Positions 17,508-25,815 of a stretch of DNA of 64,000 nt are shown here, piece by piece; positions within the stretch are counted from its first letter, which is position 1, and every line of letters starts with the position of its first letter. The notes beneath the pieces are model-generated. The model did no database searches. It was not told the origin of the DNA and was given only the letters and a program-made list of their open reading frames with translations. Position numbers and translations under genes: made by a program. Source of the stretch: Euzebya tangerina. Lineage in GTDB: Bacteria > Actinomycetota > Nitriliruptoria > Euzebyales > Euzebyaceae. The stretch is from NCBI RefSeq assembly GCF_003074135.1, contig NZ_PPDK01000001.1:2976001-3040000 (forward strand). The letters are read 5' to 3'.

Positions 17508-18106
17508 TGGGGATTCCCACCCTCACCCAGTACGCGTCTCCTGAGCTGATCGGGGAGATTCTCTACGGTGATCGAGAGAGGACTGAGGACCCCGAGTGGC
17601 GCACGACGGGCTGCCCGACGCTGGAGGAGTACGCCCCCTGGAGTGTGCGCTGGTGCGGCATGGCATGTCTCCGAATGGTCCTGCTGGCCCGGGACGGACA
17701 GGCGCCATCGCTCTATGACCTTGCGAAGGGTGCCGAGTCCTACGGCGCGTATCGGTCAGAGCCCGACCAGCCAGAAGGCCTGATCTACCGCCCCTTCGTC
17801 AGCTACGTCCGCGAACGCTTCGACCTTGACGCCGAGGTCGACACCGATCTTTCCATAGACCGCCTACAACAGGTGCTCGCTTCAGGGAGGCTGGTGATCG
17901 CCTCGGTTCACCCCGAGATCCGACGACCAAACAACGCAGCACCTTCTCACAGAGGCGGACACCTGGTGCTCGTCACCGCCGACGTGGACGGCCATGTGTC
18001 CTTCCATGACCCATCCGGACACACACCGGCGGCGCTAACGCCGACGATGCCGTGGAGCGTGTTCGAGCAGTACTCCGCTCAGCGGGGAATCTCGCTGCGG
18101 CTGTGA
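17504..18106 (+). CDS. C39-like papain-fold peptidase
   Basis: A 200-residue cytoplasmic protein without signal peptide. It has a candidate papain-fold triad: Cys in VRWCGMACLRMVL, His in RGGHLVLVT and Asp in FHDPSGHTP, as in peptidase C39-like (bacteriocin leader-peptidase-fold) proteins. Gene coupling to an MFS exporter suggests a role in processing or handling what the exporter moves, for example a peptide; this is inference. Start ATG 17504 overlaps the exporter stop; ATG 17507 directly after it is also possible. Confidence 0.72.
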   Translation: MMGIPTLTQYASPELIGEILYGDRERTEDPEWRTTGCPTLEEYAPWSVRWCGMACLRMVLLARDGQAPSLYDLAKGAESYGAYRSEPDQPEGLIYRPFVSYVRERFDLDAEVDTDLSIDRLQQVLASGRLVIASVHPEIRRPNNAAPSHRGGHLVLVTADVDGHVSFHDPSGHTPAALTPTMPWSVFEQYSAQRGISLRL

Positions 18107-18325
18107 TCGTGAAAGGCTCTGCTGGCTAGCGAAGTGGAGACCGGAATCCGAGCCCGGACTCGAGTCCTAGAGTGCAAGGCATGGATGCTCTGGCCTTCGA
18201 CCTCCAGTTGCACTGGGTGAGGCCCTCCAAGCGGCGCTGGGATGACGCTGCGTGATGAGAGCCGCGGGGTCTTGCGCGATGTCGCCGGGGGACCGACGCC
18301 CCAGTCGCAACAGCGAGGCGAGGCT

Positions 18326-18823
18326 TCAGTCCTCGATCACGTCGAGGCCGCGTGCTCGGAGGTTCGCGATGCTGTCCAGCATCGCCTGTACGACCTCAGG
18401 GCTGTGCGGTTCCCAGCGCTCGACCTCCTCGATGACGCGCAGTGCGTGGCGGGTGCGGTAGGACTGCGTGGGATTGCCCGGGAACCGCTTGTTGGTCAGG
18501 TTCGGGTCGTCCTCGAACGGACCGGTCGGCTCCACCAGGTAGACGTGCGCATCGACCTGATCGTCACCGGCGAACGCGACTGCCAGTTCCGCACCCCAGA
18601 CCGCAGGCTCGATCAGTGCCGCGAAGTACACGTTGTTTGACGTCCGACCCTGGTGGTAGTTCGACAGGTGCCCCGGGGTGAGCAGGTCTCCGGCGGCGAA
18701 GATGTGCCGCGTGCCGTGGAAGAACGGGCCGCGCACGTGGTCGCAGCGGTCATAGGTCACCGGTACAAACGGTGTCTCCTGGCCGCCCTCGATCGAAGAT
18801 CCGGAGGAGGAGTCGTTCACCAT
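18326..18823 (-). CDS. arr: Rifampin ADP-ribosyltransferase
   Basis: A 165-residue Arr enzyme, which transfers ADP-ribose from NAD+ to the C23 hydroxyl of rifamycins and so inactivates them. The family core is very clear: FFHGTRHIFAAGDLLTPG, NNVYFAALIEPAVWGAELA, and VYLVEPTGPFEDDPNLTNKR, then RFPGNPTQSYRTRHALRVIEEV. The N terminus is about 25 residues longer than in short clinical Arr-2 forms. It is divergent from a TetR-MFS operon, with 86 bases between the starts, so both may answer to the same regulator. The 220 bases after its end hold no supported gene. Confidence 0.95.
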   Translation of the reverse strand: MVNDSSSGSSIEGGQETPFVPVTYDRCDHVRGPFFHGTRHIFAAGDLLTPGHLSNYHQGRTSNNVYFAALIEPAVWGAELAVAFAGDDQVDAHVYLVEPTGPFEDDPNLTNKRFPGNPTQSYRTRHALRVIEEVERWEPHSPEVVQAMLDSIANLRARGLDVIED

Positions 18824-18852
18824 GGTCCCTCACAGTCGCCACTTGCTGATGT

Positions 18853-18867
18853 GGAGGAATATACTCC
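18853..18867. promoter_or_regulatory. Candidate operator between arr and the TetR gene
   Basis: The inverted repeat GGAG-GAATATA-CTCC overlaps a TATACT -10-like hexamer (18860-18865) in the only A/T-rich part of the divergent region. It is a plausible TetR-family binding site controlling both directions. Short arms and no second example make it tentative. Confidence 0.4.
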
Positions 18868-18909
18868 GTTTCATGACGACGTCACCCAGGGAGTGGGACG
18901 GCCCCCGAC

Positions 18910-19452
18910 GTGCGTGCTGACGCCCGCCGAAACCGGCAACGCCTCATCGTTGCGGCGACGCACCTGATCCTGGAGACCGGCGGTGAACCGCCGCGCGACG
19001 CGGTTGCGGCTCGGGCCGGTGTGGGCATCGCCACGCTCTACCGGAACTTCCCCGAGCGCCAGGACCTGCTCCGCGCTGTCGTGTTGGACGTGCTGGACCG
19101 GACCATCGCCGCTGGGCACACTGCCCTTGCGGAGGATGGTGATGCCGCGTTGAGTGGCTATCTCCACGCCGCCATCGACAACGGAATGGGGGTGGTGAAC
19201 ATCATCCGGCCTCTGCTGGACCAGACCGAGTGGCCCGAGCGAACCAGAGCGGCTGCGCAGGTCCTGGACCAGTTGCTCCATCGTGCCAAGCAGTCAGGCG
19301 CCATCAGTCAGCGCATCACCGGCGAAGACATCACCTACGCGGCCATCAGGTTCAGTCGGCCCCTGGCGATCGGGCTGGACCGACAGGATGAACAGGACAT
19401 CGCCCACCGCCAACTCGACCACTACCTCGCCGGCCTTGCCGCAGACGTCTGA
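18910..19452 (+). CDS. TetR-family repressor
   Basis: A 180-residue regulator. The N-terminal helix-turn-helix reads RLIVAATHLILETGGEPPRDAVAARAGVGIATLYRNFPERQDLL, with TLYRNFP as the recognition helix; the rest is a ligand-binding helical domain. It starts at GTG 18910, since ATG 18873 is in another frame. Its TGA overlaps the MFS start (TGATG), so it very probably controls that exporter and perhaps the divergent arr gene, lifting repression when a drug binds. The inducer is unknown. Confidence 0.88.
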   Translation: MRADARRNRQRLIVAATHLILETGGEPPRDAVAARAGVGIATLYRNFPERQDLLRAVVLDVLDRTIAAGHTALAEDGDAALSGYLHAAIDNGMGVVNIIRPLLDQTEWPERTRAAAQVLDQLLHRAKQSGAISQRITGEDITYAAIRFSRPLAIGLDRQDEQDIAHRQLDHYLAGLAADV

Positions 19453-20771
19453 TGCCGCACGCAGGTGATCGTCAGCGCCGCTCGACCCCGCCAGCCGGTA
19501 CGGCGCCGGCCCTCTCCATCTTGGCTCGACGAGTCAGAGGCTTCTCCAAACGGGCTGACAACCGCTTCGGACGCCTCTGGGTATCCACGGGAATGGCCAA
19601 CCTCGGGGATGGCCTGCTGCTGGCAGGCCTGCCGGTCGTGGCGTCGACGGTCACGACCTCTCCGGTCTTCATCTCGCTGGTGCACGTGTCGGTCTTCGGG
19701 CCGATGTTGCTCGCGGCACTTCCCTCCGGCGTCGCGGCTGATCGGAACGACCGCACCAAGCTGATGACGCGCTCGAACCTCGTCCGGGCGGCGGGACTGG
19801 CGGGACTTGCGCTGACCGTGGCCACGGGACAGTGGGTCTTGGCCGCTGTGTATCTGGCCGGGGTCCTGCTCGGCACGCTCGAGACGTTGTCGGACATCGC
19901 TGCGCAGTCCGCCGTTCCGATGATCGTTCCGGAAGCGGCGCTGGCCGCGGCCAACTCCCGCATGATCGGCACGCAGCAGGTTGCCAACTCCGCAGTCGGT
20001 GCTCCCGTCGGTGGAGCGCTGGCCACCCTTGGAACCGGATGGCTCCTCGGTGTCTCCGCCGTGCTCTACGCGGCGGCAGGTCTGGTGTCGCGAACGCTCG
20101 GGGCACTGACGCCGGGTGGCGGCAGGGAGCGGGGCGGGTCGGTTCGACGGGACGTCGGCGAGGGGTTCCGGTTCCTCTGGAGGCACCCTGCGCTCCGCCC
20201 GATCGGCCTGACCAACGGCGTGACGAACCTCGGCAACTCCGCCTTCTTCGGTGTGGGCGTCCTGTTCCTGATCGGCCCGTACGGGCTGCCCCGTGGCGCC
20301 TACGGTCTGGCCCTGGCCCTGCTCGCTGCAGGTGCCGTCATCGGAACGGTGATGAGTGCGTGGGCCGTCAGGCGCCTTGGACACCGCGCGGTCCTGCTGG
20401 TCGGCGTGACCACGAACGGGGCCACCTACGCCCTCGTCGGGCTGCTTCGGTCCCCGGTCATCGCGGGCATCTCCCTCGTGGTCTTGGGCGCGGCTGGGAT
20501 GCTCTGGAACGTCACCAATCGTGTGCTGCGGCAGACGCTCACGCCTGCGGCGATGCTCGGGCGCGTCAGTTCCGTCATGCGCGTCCTGGCGCTCAGCGCC
20601 AGCCCACTGGGCGCGCTCTCGGGTGGTCTGGCAGCCGAGCGGTTCGGACTCTCGTCGGTGACGGCGATCACCACCCTGTGCGCGCTGGCGTCACTCGTCC
20701 TCGTTCTCCGCATCCCGGGCCCGATGTTGCGATACAACCTGGACCGAGACCACCTGGGGGAGGACCCATGA
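19452..20771 (+). CDS. MFS efflux transporter
   Basis: A 439-residue twelve-helix MFS protein, with a 35-residue basic N-terminal extension before helix 1 (FGRLWVSTGMANLGDGLLLAGLPVVAS). The cytoplasmic loop after helix 2 has the family A-motif-like GVAADRNDRTKLM. It is cotranscribed with the TetR gene and resembles the exporter at 16290. The neighbouring Arr enzyme suggests antibiotic export, but the substrate is not shown by the sequence. Its stop overlaps a small membrane-protein frame at 20768. Confidence 0.85.
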   Translation: MPHAGDRQRRSTPPAGTAPALSILARRVRGFSKRADNRFGRLWVSTGMANLGDGLLLAGLPVVASTVTTSPVFISLVHVSVFGPMLLAALPSGVAADRNDRTKLMTRSNLVRAAGLAGLALTVATGQWVLAAVYLAGVLLGTLETLSDIAAQSAVPMIVPEAALAAANSRMIGTQQVANSAVGAPVGGALATLGTGWLLGVSAVLYAAAGLVSRTLGALTPGGGRERGGSVRRDVGEGFRFLWRHPALRPIGLTNGVTNLGNSAFFGVGVLFLIGPYGLPRGAYGLALALLAAGAVIGTVMSAWAVRRLGHRAVLLVGVTTNGATYALVGLLRSPVIAGISLVVLGAAGMLWNVTNRVLRQTLTPAAMLGRVSSVMRVLALSASPLGALSGGLAAERFGLSSVTAITTLCALASLVLVLRIPGPMLRYNLDRDHLGEDP

Positions 20772-21073
20772 CCCGAGACGACCCGCACTACGACGAGCGA
20801 TCCATGCAACAGCCAGGAGCCGGGCTGACCGTGATGAGCCGCACGGCCACGCTGATACTCGGCGCCATCGCCGTCGCGGTCATACTCGGTCTGGTCCTGC
20901 TGTCGGCCTTGGATGGCGAGAGCAGCCCCGACCCGAGTCGAACGGAATCAGCATCAGGGCTCGGGGATCGGCCCGCCGCCATCCGGGATCCGGCGACCGG
21001 CATCGCGATGAGCCACCGCGGCGTGGAAGCCGTGGGTCTCGGCGAACTCCTTGAACCACCGACCCTCCGGTGA
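20768..21073 (+). CDS. Small single-helix membrane protein (uncertain 3' end)
   Basis: A 101-residue frame starting ATG 20768 inside the MFS stop (ATGA). It has one transmembrane segment (TATLILGAIAVAVILGLVLLSAL, about residues 26-48). The last 40 residues lie over the 3' end of the enoyl-CoA hydratase gene on the other strand, so that part may be meaningless. The coupled start supports translation, but no family was recognised. Confidence 0.4.
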   Translation: MTRDDPHYDERSMQQPGAGLTVMSRTATLILGAIAVAVILGLVLLSALDGESSPDPSRTESASGLGDRPAAIRDPATGIAMSHRGVEAVGLGELLEPPTLR

Positions 21074-21805
21074 GTGCCGGGTGATCCCATCGAAGAGGGT
21101 GGCGATGACCTGGGTGGAGTGCAGCCCCATGTTCTCGTAGGCCTGGTTGATCATCAGCTTCTGCATCGCCAACTGGTTGATGGGGACGCCGGCCATTCGG
21201 TCTGCGAGTTCTTCAACGCGGCGCTCGAGGTCCTCGGCAGGAACGGCCTCCGCGACCAGTCCCCACTCTGCCGCCGTCACACCGTCGATGGTGTCGCCGG
21301 TGAGCAGCATCCGCTTGGCCTTCTCCGCCCCCAGACGGTAGACCCACATGGCCGTCGTGGGGCACCCCCAGACGCGAGCGGGCGGATAGCCGATCTTCGC
21401 GTCCTCGGCCATCACGACCAGGTCGCAGGACAGCGCGATATCGCTCCCGCCTGCGATGGCGTAGCCCTGCACCTGGCAGATCGTGGGCTTCAGCGACCGC
21501 CACAGCGAGAAGAAGTCGTCGGTGTTGCGCTTCATCTGCTGGTAGTCCTTGATCGGGTCCCAGACCGGACCCTGAGACCACCGTCCGGACTCGTCCTCGG
21601 CGTAGATCTTGAGGTCGTAGCCCGCGCAGAAGGCCCGGCCCTCCCCGCGGACCACGATCACGGTCACGTCCGGATCCTCGTTCGCCCGGTCGACGGCCGC
21701 GGCGATCTCGGCCGGCATCGAGTCGTCGATGGCGTTGAGCCGATCGGGTCGGTCGAGCGTTACGTACGCTCGACGGTCAGACACCTCATACCGAACACTG
21801 GTCAT
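20954..21805 (-). CDS. Enoyl-CoA hydratase/isomerase (crotonase) family protein
   Basis: A 283-residue crotonase-fold protein. LNAIDDSMPAEIAAAVDRANEDPDVTVIVVRGEGRAFCAGYDLK forms the first half of the CoA/oxyanion site and CQVQGYAIAGGSDIALSCDLVVMAEDAKIGYPPARVWG the second. The second acid usually found after DIALSCD is replaced by a Pro-rich turn, as in several actinobacterial members whose substrates differ from enoyl-CoA. It is the third gene of a minus-strand unit after an SDR gene and a MarR gene, which suggests inducible metabolism of an acyl-CoA or ketone substrate. Confidence 0.85.
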   Translation of the reverse strand: MTSVRYEVSDRRAYVTLDRPDRLNAIDDSMPAEIAAAVDRANEDPDVTVIVVRGEGRAFCAGYDLKIYAEDESGRWSQGPVWDPIKDYQQMKRNTDDFFSLWRSLKPTICQVQGYAIAGGSDIALSCDLVVMAEDAKIGYPPARVWGCPTTAMWVYRLGAEKAKRMLLTGDTIDGVTAAEWGLVAEAVPAEDLERRVEELADRMAGVPINQLAMQKLMINQAYENMGLHSTQVIATLFDGITRHSPEGRWFKEFAETHGFHAAVAHRDAGRRIPDGGGPIPEP

Positions 21806-21838
21806 CGTCAGTCCCTTCTGCTCATGCCTGCTCCGGCA

Positions 21839-22282
21839 TCATCGGCCTTCTGTGTCGAGGATGGCGAGGAGCCGCAACAACTGCGTGAGGTCCTCCTCGC
21901 CCAACACCGCGAATCGGGCCGTGATGAACGCTCGGTACTGGGGCATCAGGTGAGCGATGACGGCCCGGCCGTCGTCGGTGAGGTGGACGCGTCGGGTCGT
22001 CCCCTCGGCCTCGCGCCGAACGAGGTCGGCCGCTTCGAGCTTGGTGACCAGTTGGGAGATGTTGGCCGGCGTGGTGCCCAGTTCCGCGACAAGGCCGGAC
22101 TGCGCCGCCGGCCCCGAACGCGAGATGTGGCTGAGGATCAGGAACTGGGCGGCGTTGACCGGACCGTCGAGTTCGGCCTCGCCTGCCCTGCTGATCCGCT
22201 GGACGACGGCGACGAGCTTGTGCCACACGGTCGTGGCGTCGACGACGGTGGGCGTCGATGGTCCGTCGCTGGCAGGCTCCAC
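21839..22282 (-). CDS. MarR-family regulator
   Basis: A 147-residue winged-helix regulator. The DNA-binding part reads AAQFLILSHISRSGPAAQSGLVAELGTTPANISQLVTKLEAADLVRREAEGTTRRVHLTDDGRAV, with the basic wing at TTRR. It lies between the SDR gene (8 bases upstream) and the crotonase gene (34 bases downstream) on the same strand, so it is probably autoregulated through the palindrome ahead of the SDR gene. The inducer is likely a substrate or product of those enzymes. Confidence 0.88.
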   Translation of the reverse strand: MEPASDGPSTPTVVDATTVWHKLVAVVQRISRAGEAELDGPVNAAQFLILSHISRSGPAAQSGLVAELGTTPANISQLVTKLEAADLVRREAEGTTRRVHLTDDGRAVIAHLMPQYRAFITARFAVLGEEDLTQLLRLLAILDTEGR

Positions 22283-22290
22283 GGTCGCGG

Positions 22291-23547
22291 TCAGCCCACC
22301 TTGCTGGTCCGGCCGAGCAGGGTGTCAGCAAGCTGGTTGACGGCTCGCTGGTTGTCGGCATCGGTGACGAGCGGGTTGGGGTCGAACAGACCATCCCGGC
22401 TGGCGAAGCCAGTGAAGGGGAGTTCAGCGTCCAGCAACAGCCTGACGATGTCGGCAGCCGCCTCCTCCGGCGGCCGTGTGGACCAGTGGAAGAAGGGCGC
22501 CATCACGGCGCGGACGACTCGCGGCAGCTCGCGTCGTATGTCGGTGTCCACGGAGCCCGGACCATAGCCGATGGCCCTGGTGCCCGACGCAGCCAGGCCG
22601 GCGATCCAGATGTCGTTGGCCAGCTGCGCCTGCCCGTGCGCGGACATGCCACCGGTGATATCGGCGGGGTGGTTCGGAACGGTGGCGCGCCGCGGAGGGG
22701 GAGCCCCGGACTCACTGGCAGCGATGTTGACCAGTCGTCCCCCCTCGGTGAGCGGCGGCAGTGCCCTGGTGATCGCGACCCGTGCCAGCCAGGAGCTCGC
22801 GATGTTGGCGTCGATCCCCTCAGCCGTGACCGATGCGGAGGGCTTGAGCGTCCCGACGGCGTGGACGACCCCACCGATGCCCTCGGGGTGCTGCGCGGCA
22901 ACCGTCCTCCCGAAGGCTGTGGCGTCGGACATCAGTGAGAGATCCGTGGTGGTCATCCGGACCTCGCCGGGGAGCGGATGGGCTTCGCGTTGCACCGCGG
23001 AGGCCTTCTCGCCGCTGCGGCCCACGCCGATGACGTCGATGCCACGACGAGCCAGTGCCATGGTCACGGCCCGGCCGATGCCGCCAGTCGCTCCGGTCAC
23101 AACAACCGGTCCGTGTACCTCACGGGGTGGGTAGTCCTCCTGTCCCCACCGCCAGGTCGGCCGCGACGCAGCGTCCGCTGCGATGACCCCACCGACGAAG
23201 GTGAGCAGGTGGATCAGGTCCAGGACGAGCGGAGCGGCGATTCCTGCGCCCTCGAGGCCCAGGAAGGGGCTCGGGAGGCTCACCACCGTGACGGCCGCGG
23301 CCAGCCCGATGAACCAGCGACGACCCCGGCGCGGACCCAACAGCTGTGCCAGCAGCAGGCGTCCGAGAACGGCCGCGATGGCTGCTGCGGACGAGACGGC
23401 GATGATCAGAGCCCAGGTCAGCGGCTCGCCGTTCTGGCTCGCCACCACTCCGTCGAAGGCACCGGCGACGTGGCCTGCGGAGAACAGCGCCCCGTTGGCC
23501 AGAGCGGTCACCGCAATCACGGCAGCGGTCCGTGCGGTCCTTGACAT
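22291..23547 (-). CDS. SDR enzyme with N-terminal membrane domain
   Basis: A 418-residue protein with two parts. Residues about 1-130 hold four hydrophobic helices that resemble small DUF6069-like membrane proteins. Residues about 145-380 are an SDR domain with the nucleotide loop VVVTGATGGIGRAV, a Ser in IAASESGAPPP, and HGQAQLANDIW where the Tyr-x3-Lys motif would be, which lacks a clear Tyr and Lys. Start ATG 23547 has GGAGG five bases upstream; ATG 23559 is the only alternative. The membrane anchor suggests action on a lipid or terpenoid at the bilayer. Confidence 0.75.
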   Translation of the reverse strand: MSRTARTAAVIAVTALANGALFSAGHVAGAFDGVVASQNGEPLTWALIIAVSSAAAIAAVLGRLLLAQLLGPRRGRRWFIGLAAAVTVVSLPSPFLGLEGAGIAAPLVLDLIHLLTFVGGVIAADAASRPTWRWGQEDYPPREVHGPVVVTGATGGIGRAVTMALARRGIDVIGVGRSGEKASAVQREAHPLPGEVRMTTTDLSLMSDATAFGRTVAAQHPEGIGGVVHAVGTLKPSASVTAEGIDANIASSWLARVAITRALPPLTEGGRLVNIAASESGAPPPRRATVPNHPADITGGMSAHGQAQLANDIWIAGLAASGTRAIGYGPGSVDTDIRRELPRVVRAVMAPFFHWSTRPPEEAAADIVRLLLDAELPFTGFASRDGLFDPNPLVTDADNQRAVNQLADTLLGRTSKVG

Positions 23548-23560
23548 GACTTCCTCCATT

Positions 23561-23576
23561 ACTTAAGGACTTAAGT
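23561..23576. promoter_or_regulatory. Candidate MarR operator
   Basis: ACTTAAGGACTTAAGT is an imperfect palindrome, 14 bases ahead of the SDR start. A further ACTTA repeat (23580-23585) and the A/T-rich region around TAATGT (minus-strand -10-like) adjoin it. It fits autoregulation of the SDR-marR-crotonase unit. A/T-rich islands like this are rare in the window. Confidence 0.55.
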
Positions 23577-23729
23577 TCAGCACTTACATTATCACGCTGC
23601 GGTGCAGCTCGCGTCAGCTGCTCAACCCGCCGACAGGGCGTGCCGAGTCGCACGGTCACCGCCGTGATGGGGGGGGCGGCCCGGCCGCCTCAGGCGTGTA
23701 CTCGCGACCGTGCGGGGAATCGTTGCTCC

Positions 23730-24281
23730 ATGAGCACCGCCGCACCGCAGAGCCCCGCCCCGCCCGCCCGCCAGACCTCGGAACGATCCGCTGAACTCGA
23801 CGCCCTCGGCGATCCGGTGGGCCCGAAGCGCTGGCCGATCCTTGCCGGCTTCGTTGCCCTCTGCGTGCTCGGCGGCGCGCTCATCGGCGTGGCCTTCGCC
23901 GGACAGACCGACGCCTACGAGACGTTCAACCTGCCCACGTGGGCGCCACCGTCGTGGCTGTTCGGTCCGGTCTGGACCGTGCTGTACACCGTCATGGCCA
24001 TCGGCGCGTGGATGGTGGCGCGCGTGGATCTCCCCCTCCGGACACGTGCGACCGTGGCCTTCGCCGTGCAGCTTGCGGTCAACTTCGCCTGGACGCCGGT
24101 CTTCTTCGGGATGAGCGCGCCAGCTGCGGGGTTCGTCGTCATCGTCGCCGTGCTGCTGGCCGCCGGGTGGTGGGCCTTCGAGGCGTCCCGGGTGCGCAGG
24201 GTCGCCGGCTGGCTGCAGATCCCCTACCTGGCCTGGGTCTCCTTCGCGACGGTCCTCAACGGCGCGATCGCGTTCGGCTGA
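23730..24281 (+). CDS. tspO: TspO/MBR family membrane protein
   Basis: A 183-residue five-helix TspO protein with a 35-residue hydrophilic leader. The tryptophan-rich family pattern is present: FNLPTWAPPSWLFGPVWTVLYTVMAIGAWMV, VQLAVNFAWTPVFFGM and IPYLAWVSFATVLNGAI. TspO proteins bind porphyrins and are linked to tetrapyrrole and redox-stress responses. ATG 23730 is preferred; the frame's earlier ATG lacks any recognisable sequence. It meets the ArsR-type gene tail-to-tail. Confidence 0.92.
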   Translation: MSTAAPQSPAPPARQTSERSAELDALGDPVGPKRWPILAGFVALCVLGGALIGVAFAGQTDAYETFNLPTWAPPSWLFGPVWTVLYTVMAIGAWMVARVDLPLRTRATVAFAVQLAVNFAWTPVFFGMSAPAAGFVVIVAVLLAAGWWAFEASRVRRVAGWLQIPYLAWVSFATVLNGAIAFG

Positions 24282-24290
24282 GCGCGTCGC

Positions 24291-25457
24291 TCAACGGCGC
24301 TGCGCCACACGGACCGGAAGCGGTTCGACGACTCCGGTCGACGCGGTCGCGATGCCCAGGGTGTGACCCAGTGCGCGGCTGAGCTGCTCGACCCGGTCCG
24401 GTTGCAGGGTGTACAGCACGAAGTAGCCGTCCCGACGGCCGTCGACGACGCCGGCTGACTGGAGGATCTTCAGGTGCCGGGACACCGCCGAGTCGGACAG
24501 GCGCAAGAGCTCGGCCAACTCCGTGGTCGAGCGGGGCTGCTCGGCCACCATCCGTGCGATCTGCAGTCGGGTCTCCTCACCCAGCGCGCGAAGCCCGTCC
24601 GCGACCTCGTGGTCACTCGCCCGAGGTACCTCCGGACGGCGCATGTCCTGCAAGGGCACGAAGATCGCCAGCGGCCACGGCCGACCGGTCTCGATCAAGA
24701 CCCGAGGCCAGCCGAACGACGTGGGGACGATGGTCAGGCCGCCGCGCTCGCCGACATCGCTGTCGGTTTCCCAGGTCTTCTCCACCGTCATCGCGGAGGC
24801 CGCCGGATCCCATGCGGCCTCGGGCAGCAGCTCGGAGATCAGGGCCGGCACGCCGCCGGTCACCAGCGCCCGCGCTCCGGCAGTCACATCCCGCTCGATT
24901 CGCGGCAGGATCCGACTCCACTCCTCGGCGAAGGCCAACTCCCAGTAGTGCCGCAACATCGAGGCCAGTCGCTCGGTCACGGCAGCGGGATCCTCGAAGA
25001 TCTGGCGACCGAGCAACGCTGCGTCCGGACCCGTGGCATCCGCGGAGGCCAACACCTCGGCGCGATAGGAACCGTCTTCGACCAAGTGGGGCCCGTGGTG
25101 GCCGTCCTTCGGCCCGCAGCCAAAGCCGCCGAGGCTGAGGGACATCTCGTATGCCACCAACGTGGGATCGACCCGCCGGAGTGCATCAAGCTCGGCCTCG
25201 AACGTCGGATCGTCGCCTGCCAGGCCTGCCTCGAAGAAGCCGGGGACGAACCCGTCGAACGTGCCGGCCAGCAGCCGGATCTCGTCCAGCAACTCCGCAG
25301 GCAACTCGCGGCAGCGGCGAGCCCACGGCAGGTGCATGGGTGTCCGCTTCGGATACACCACCGCCGGCAGCGAGAGGACGGCCTCGTGCATCGGTGACCA
25401 GCCGAAGCCGATGAGATCCACCGCACGATCCGCTGGTAATCGAAACCGAGCGACCAT
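24291..25457 (-). CDS. ArsR-type HTH regulator with DUF5937 domain
   Basis: A 388-residue actinobacterial regulator. The N-terminal DUF5937 domain (about 1-280) opens FGWSPMHEAVLSLPAVV. The C-terminal winged helix reads ADGLRALGEETRLQIARMVAEQPRSTTELAELLRLSDSAVSRHLKILQSAGVV, with ARVSRHLK-like SAVSRHLKI as the recognition helix. The big N-terminal domain probably binds a ligand. The inverted repeat just ahead of the start suggests autoregulation. No adjacent target gene on the same strand. Confidence 0.85.
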   Translation of the reverse strand: MVARFRLPADRAVDLIGFGWSPMHEAVLSLPAVVYPKRTPMHLPWARRCRELPAELLDEIRLLAGTFDGFVPGFFEAGLAGDDPTFEAELDALRRVDPTLVAYEMSLSLGGFGCGPKDGHHGPHLVEDGSYRAEVLASADATGPDAALLGRQIFEDPAAVTERLASMLRHYWELAFAEEWSRILPRIERDVTAGARALVTGGVPALISELLPEAAWDPAASAMTVEKTWETDSDVGERGGLTIVPTSFGWPRVLIETGRPWPLAIFVPLQDMRRPEVPRASDHEVADGLRALGEETRLQIARMVAEQPRSTTELAELLRLSDSAVSRHLKILQSAGVVDGRRDGYFVLYTLQPDRVEQLSRALGHTLGIATASTGVVEPLPVRVAQRR

Positions 25458-25475
25458 CTGTTCCTGCTTTCCTCG

Positions 25476-25487
25476 AATCAGTTGATT
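25476..25487. promoter_or_regulatory. Candidate operator of the ArsR-type gene
   Basis: AATCA-GT-TGATT is a perfect five-base inverted repeat, 19 bases upstream of the ArsR-type start, in an A/T-rich stretch ending GGATCAT. The size and place fit a winged-helix dimer site used for autorepression. Tentative, because a single short palindrome can occur by chance. Confidence 0.45.
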
Positions 25488-25542
25488 ACAGGATCATAGC
25501 AGTCAGAGTGGGGTTCACCCCGACCCCGAGAGGAGCGACACG

Positions 25543-25764
25543 ATGCACCCGATCCTGAGCGAGGCACGAGCCCGCACGATCATGGCCGAACGTCACGAGG
25601 AGGCACGTCGGTACCGCATCCCAGGCCGTCGTCCACGGCCGTCGATGACGCTCCGCGCGGGCGCCCTGATGATCACGCTGGGGACGCGACTCGAGCAGAG
25701 CGGCCGACGCGTCGTGCGGCGCGCCCAGTTCGGTCCCGCCGCTCGGCAGCCCTGCGGGCCGTGA
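25543..25764 (+). CDS. Small basic protein
   Basis: A 73-residue Arg-rich protein starting MHPILSEARARTIMAERHEEARRYRIPG. This N-terminal pattern is common in short actinobacterial proteins of unknown role. GAGGAG lies seven bases ahead of the ATG. It runs divergent from the ArsR-type gene, so the AATCA palindrome could also affect it. No domain assigned. Confidence 0.7.
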   Translation: MHPILSEARARTIMAERHEEARRYRIPGRRPRPSMTLRAGALMITLGTRLEQSGRRVVRRAQFGPAARQPCGP

Positions 25765-25815
25765 CGTTGGAGCGCTGCCCCCGGGAGGACATGGCCAGCC
25801 CGTAGGCTGTGCGGC

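Noticed and set aside
18181-18255. A 24-residue frame MDALAFDLQLHWVRPSKRRW...
   Set aside because: Too short, no ribosome site and no family; probably chance or a remnant.
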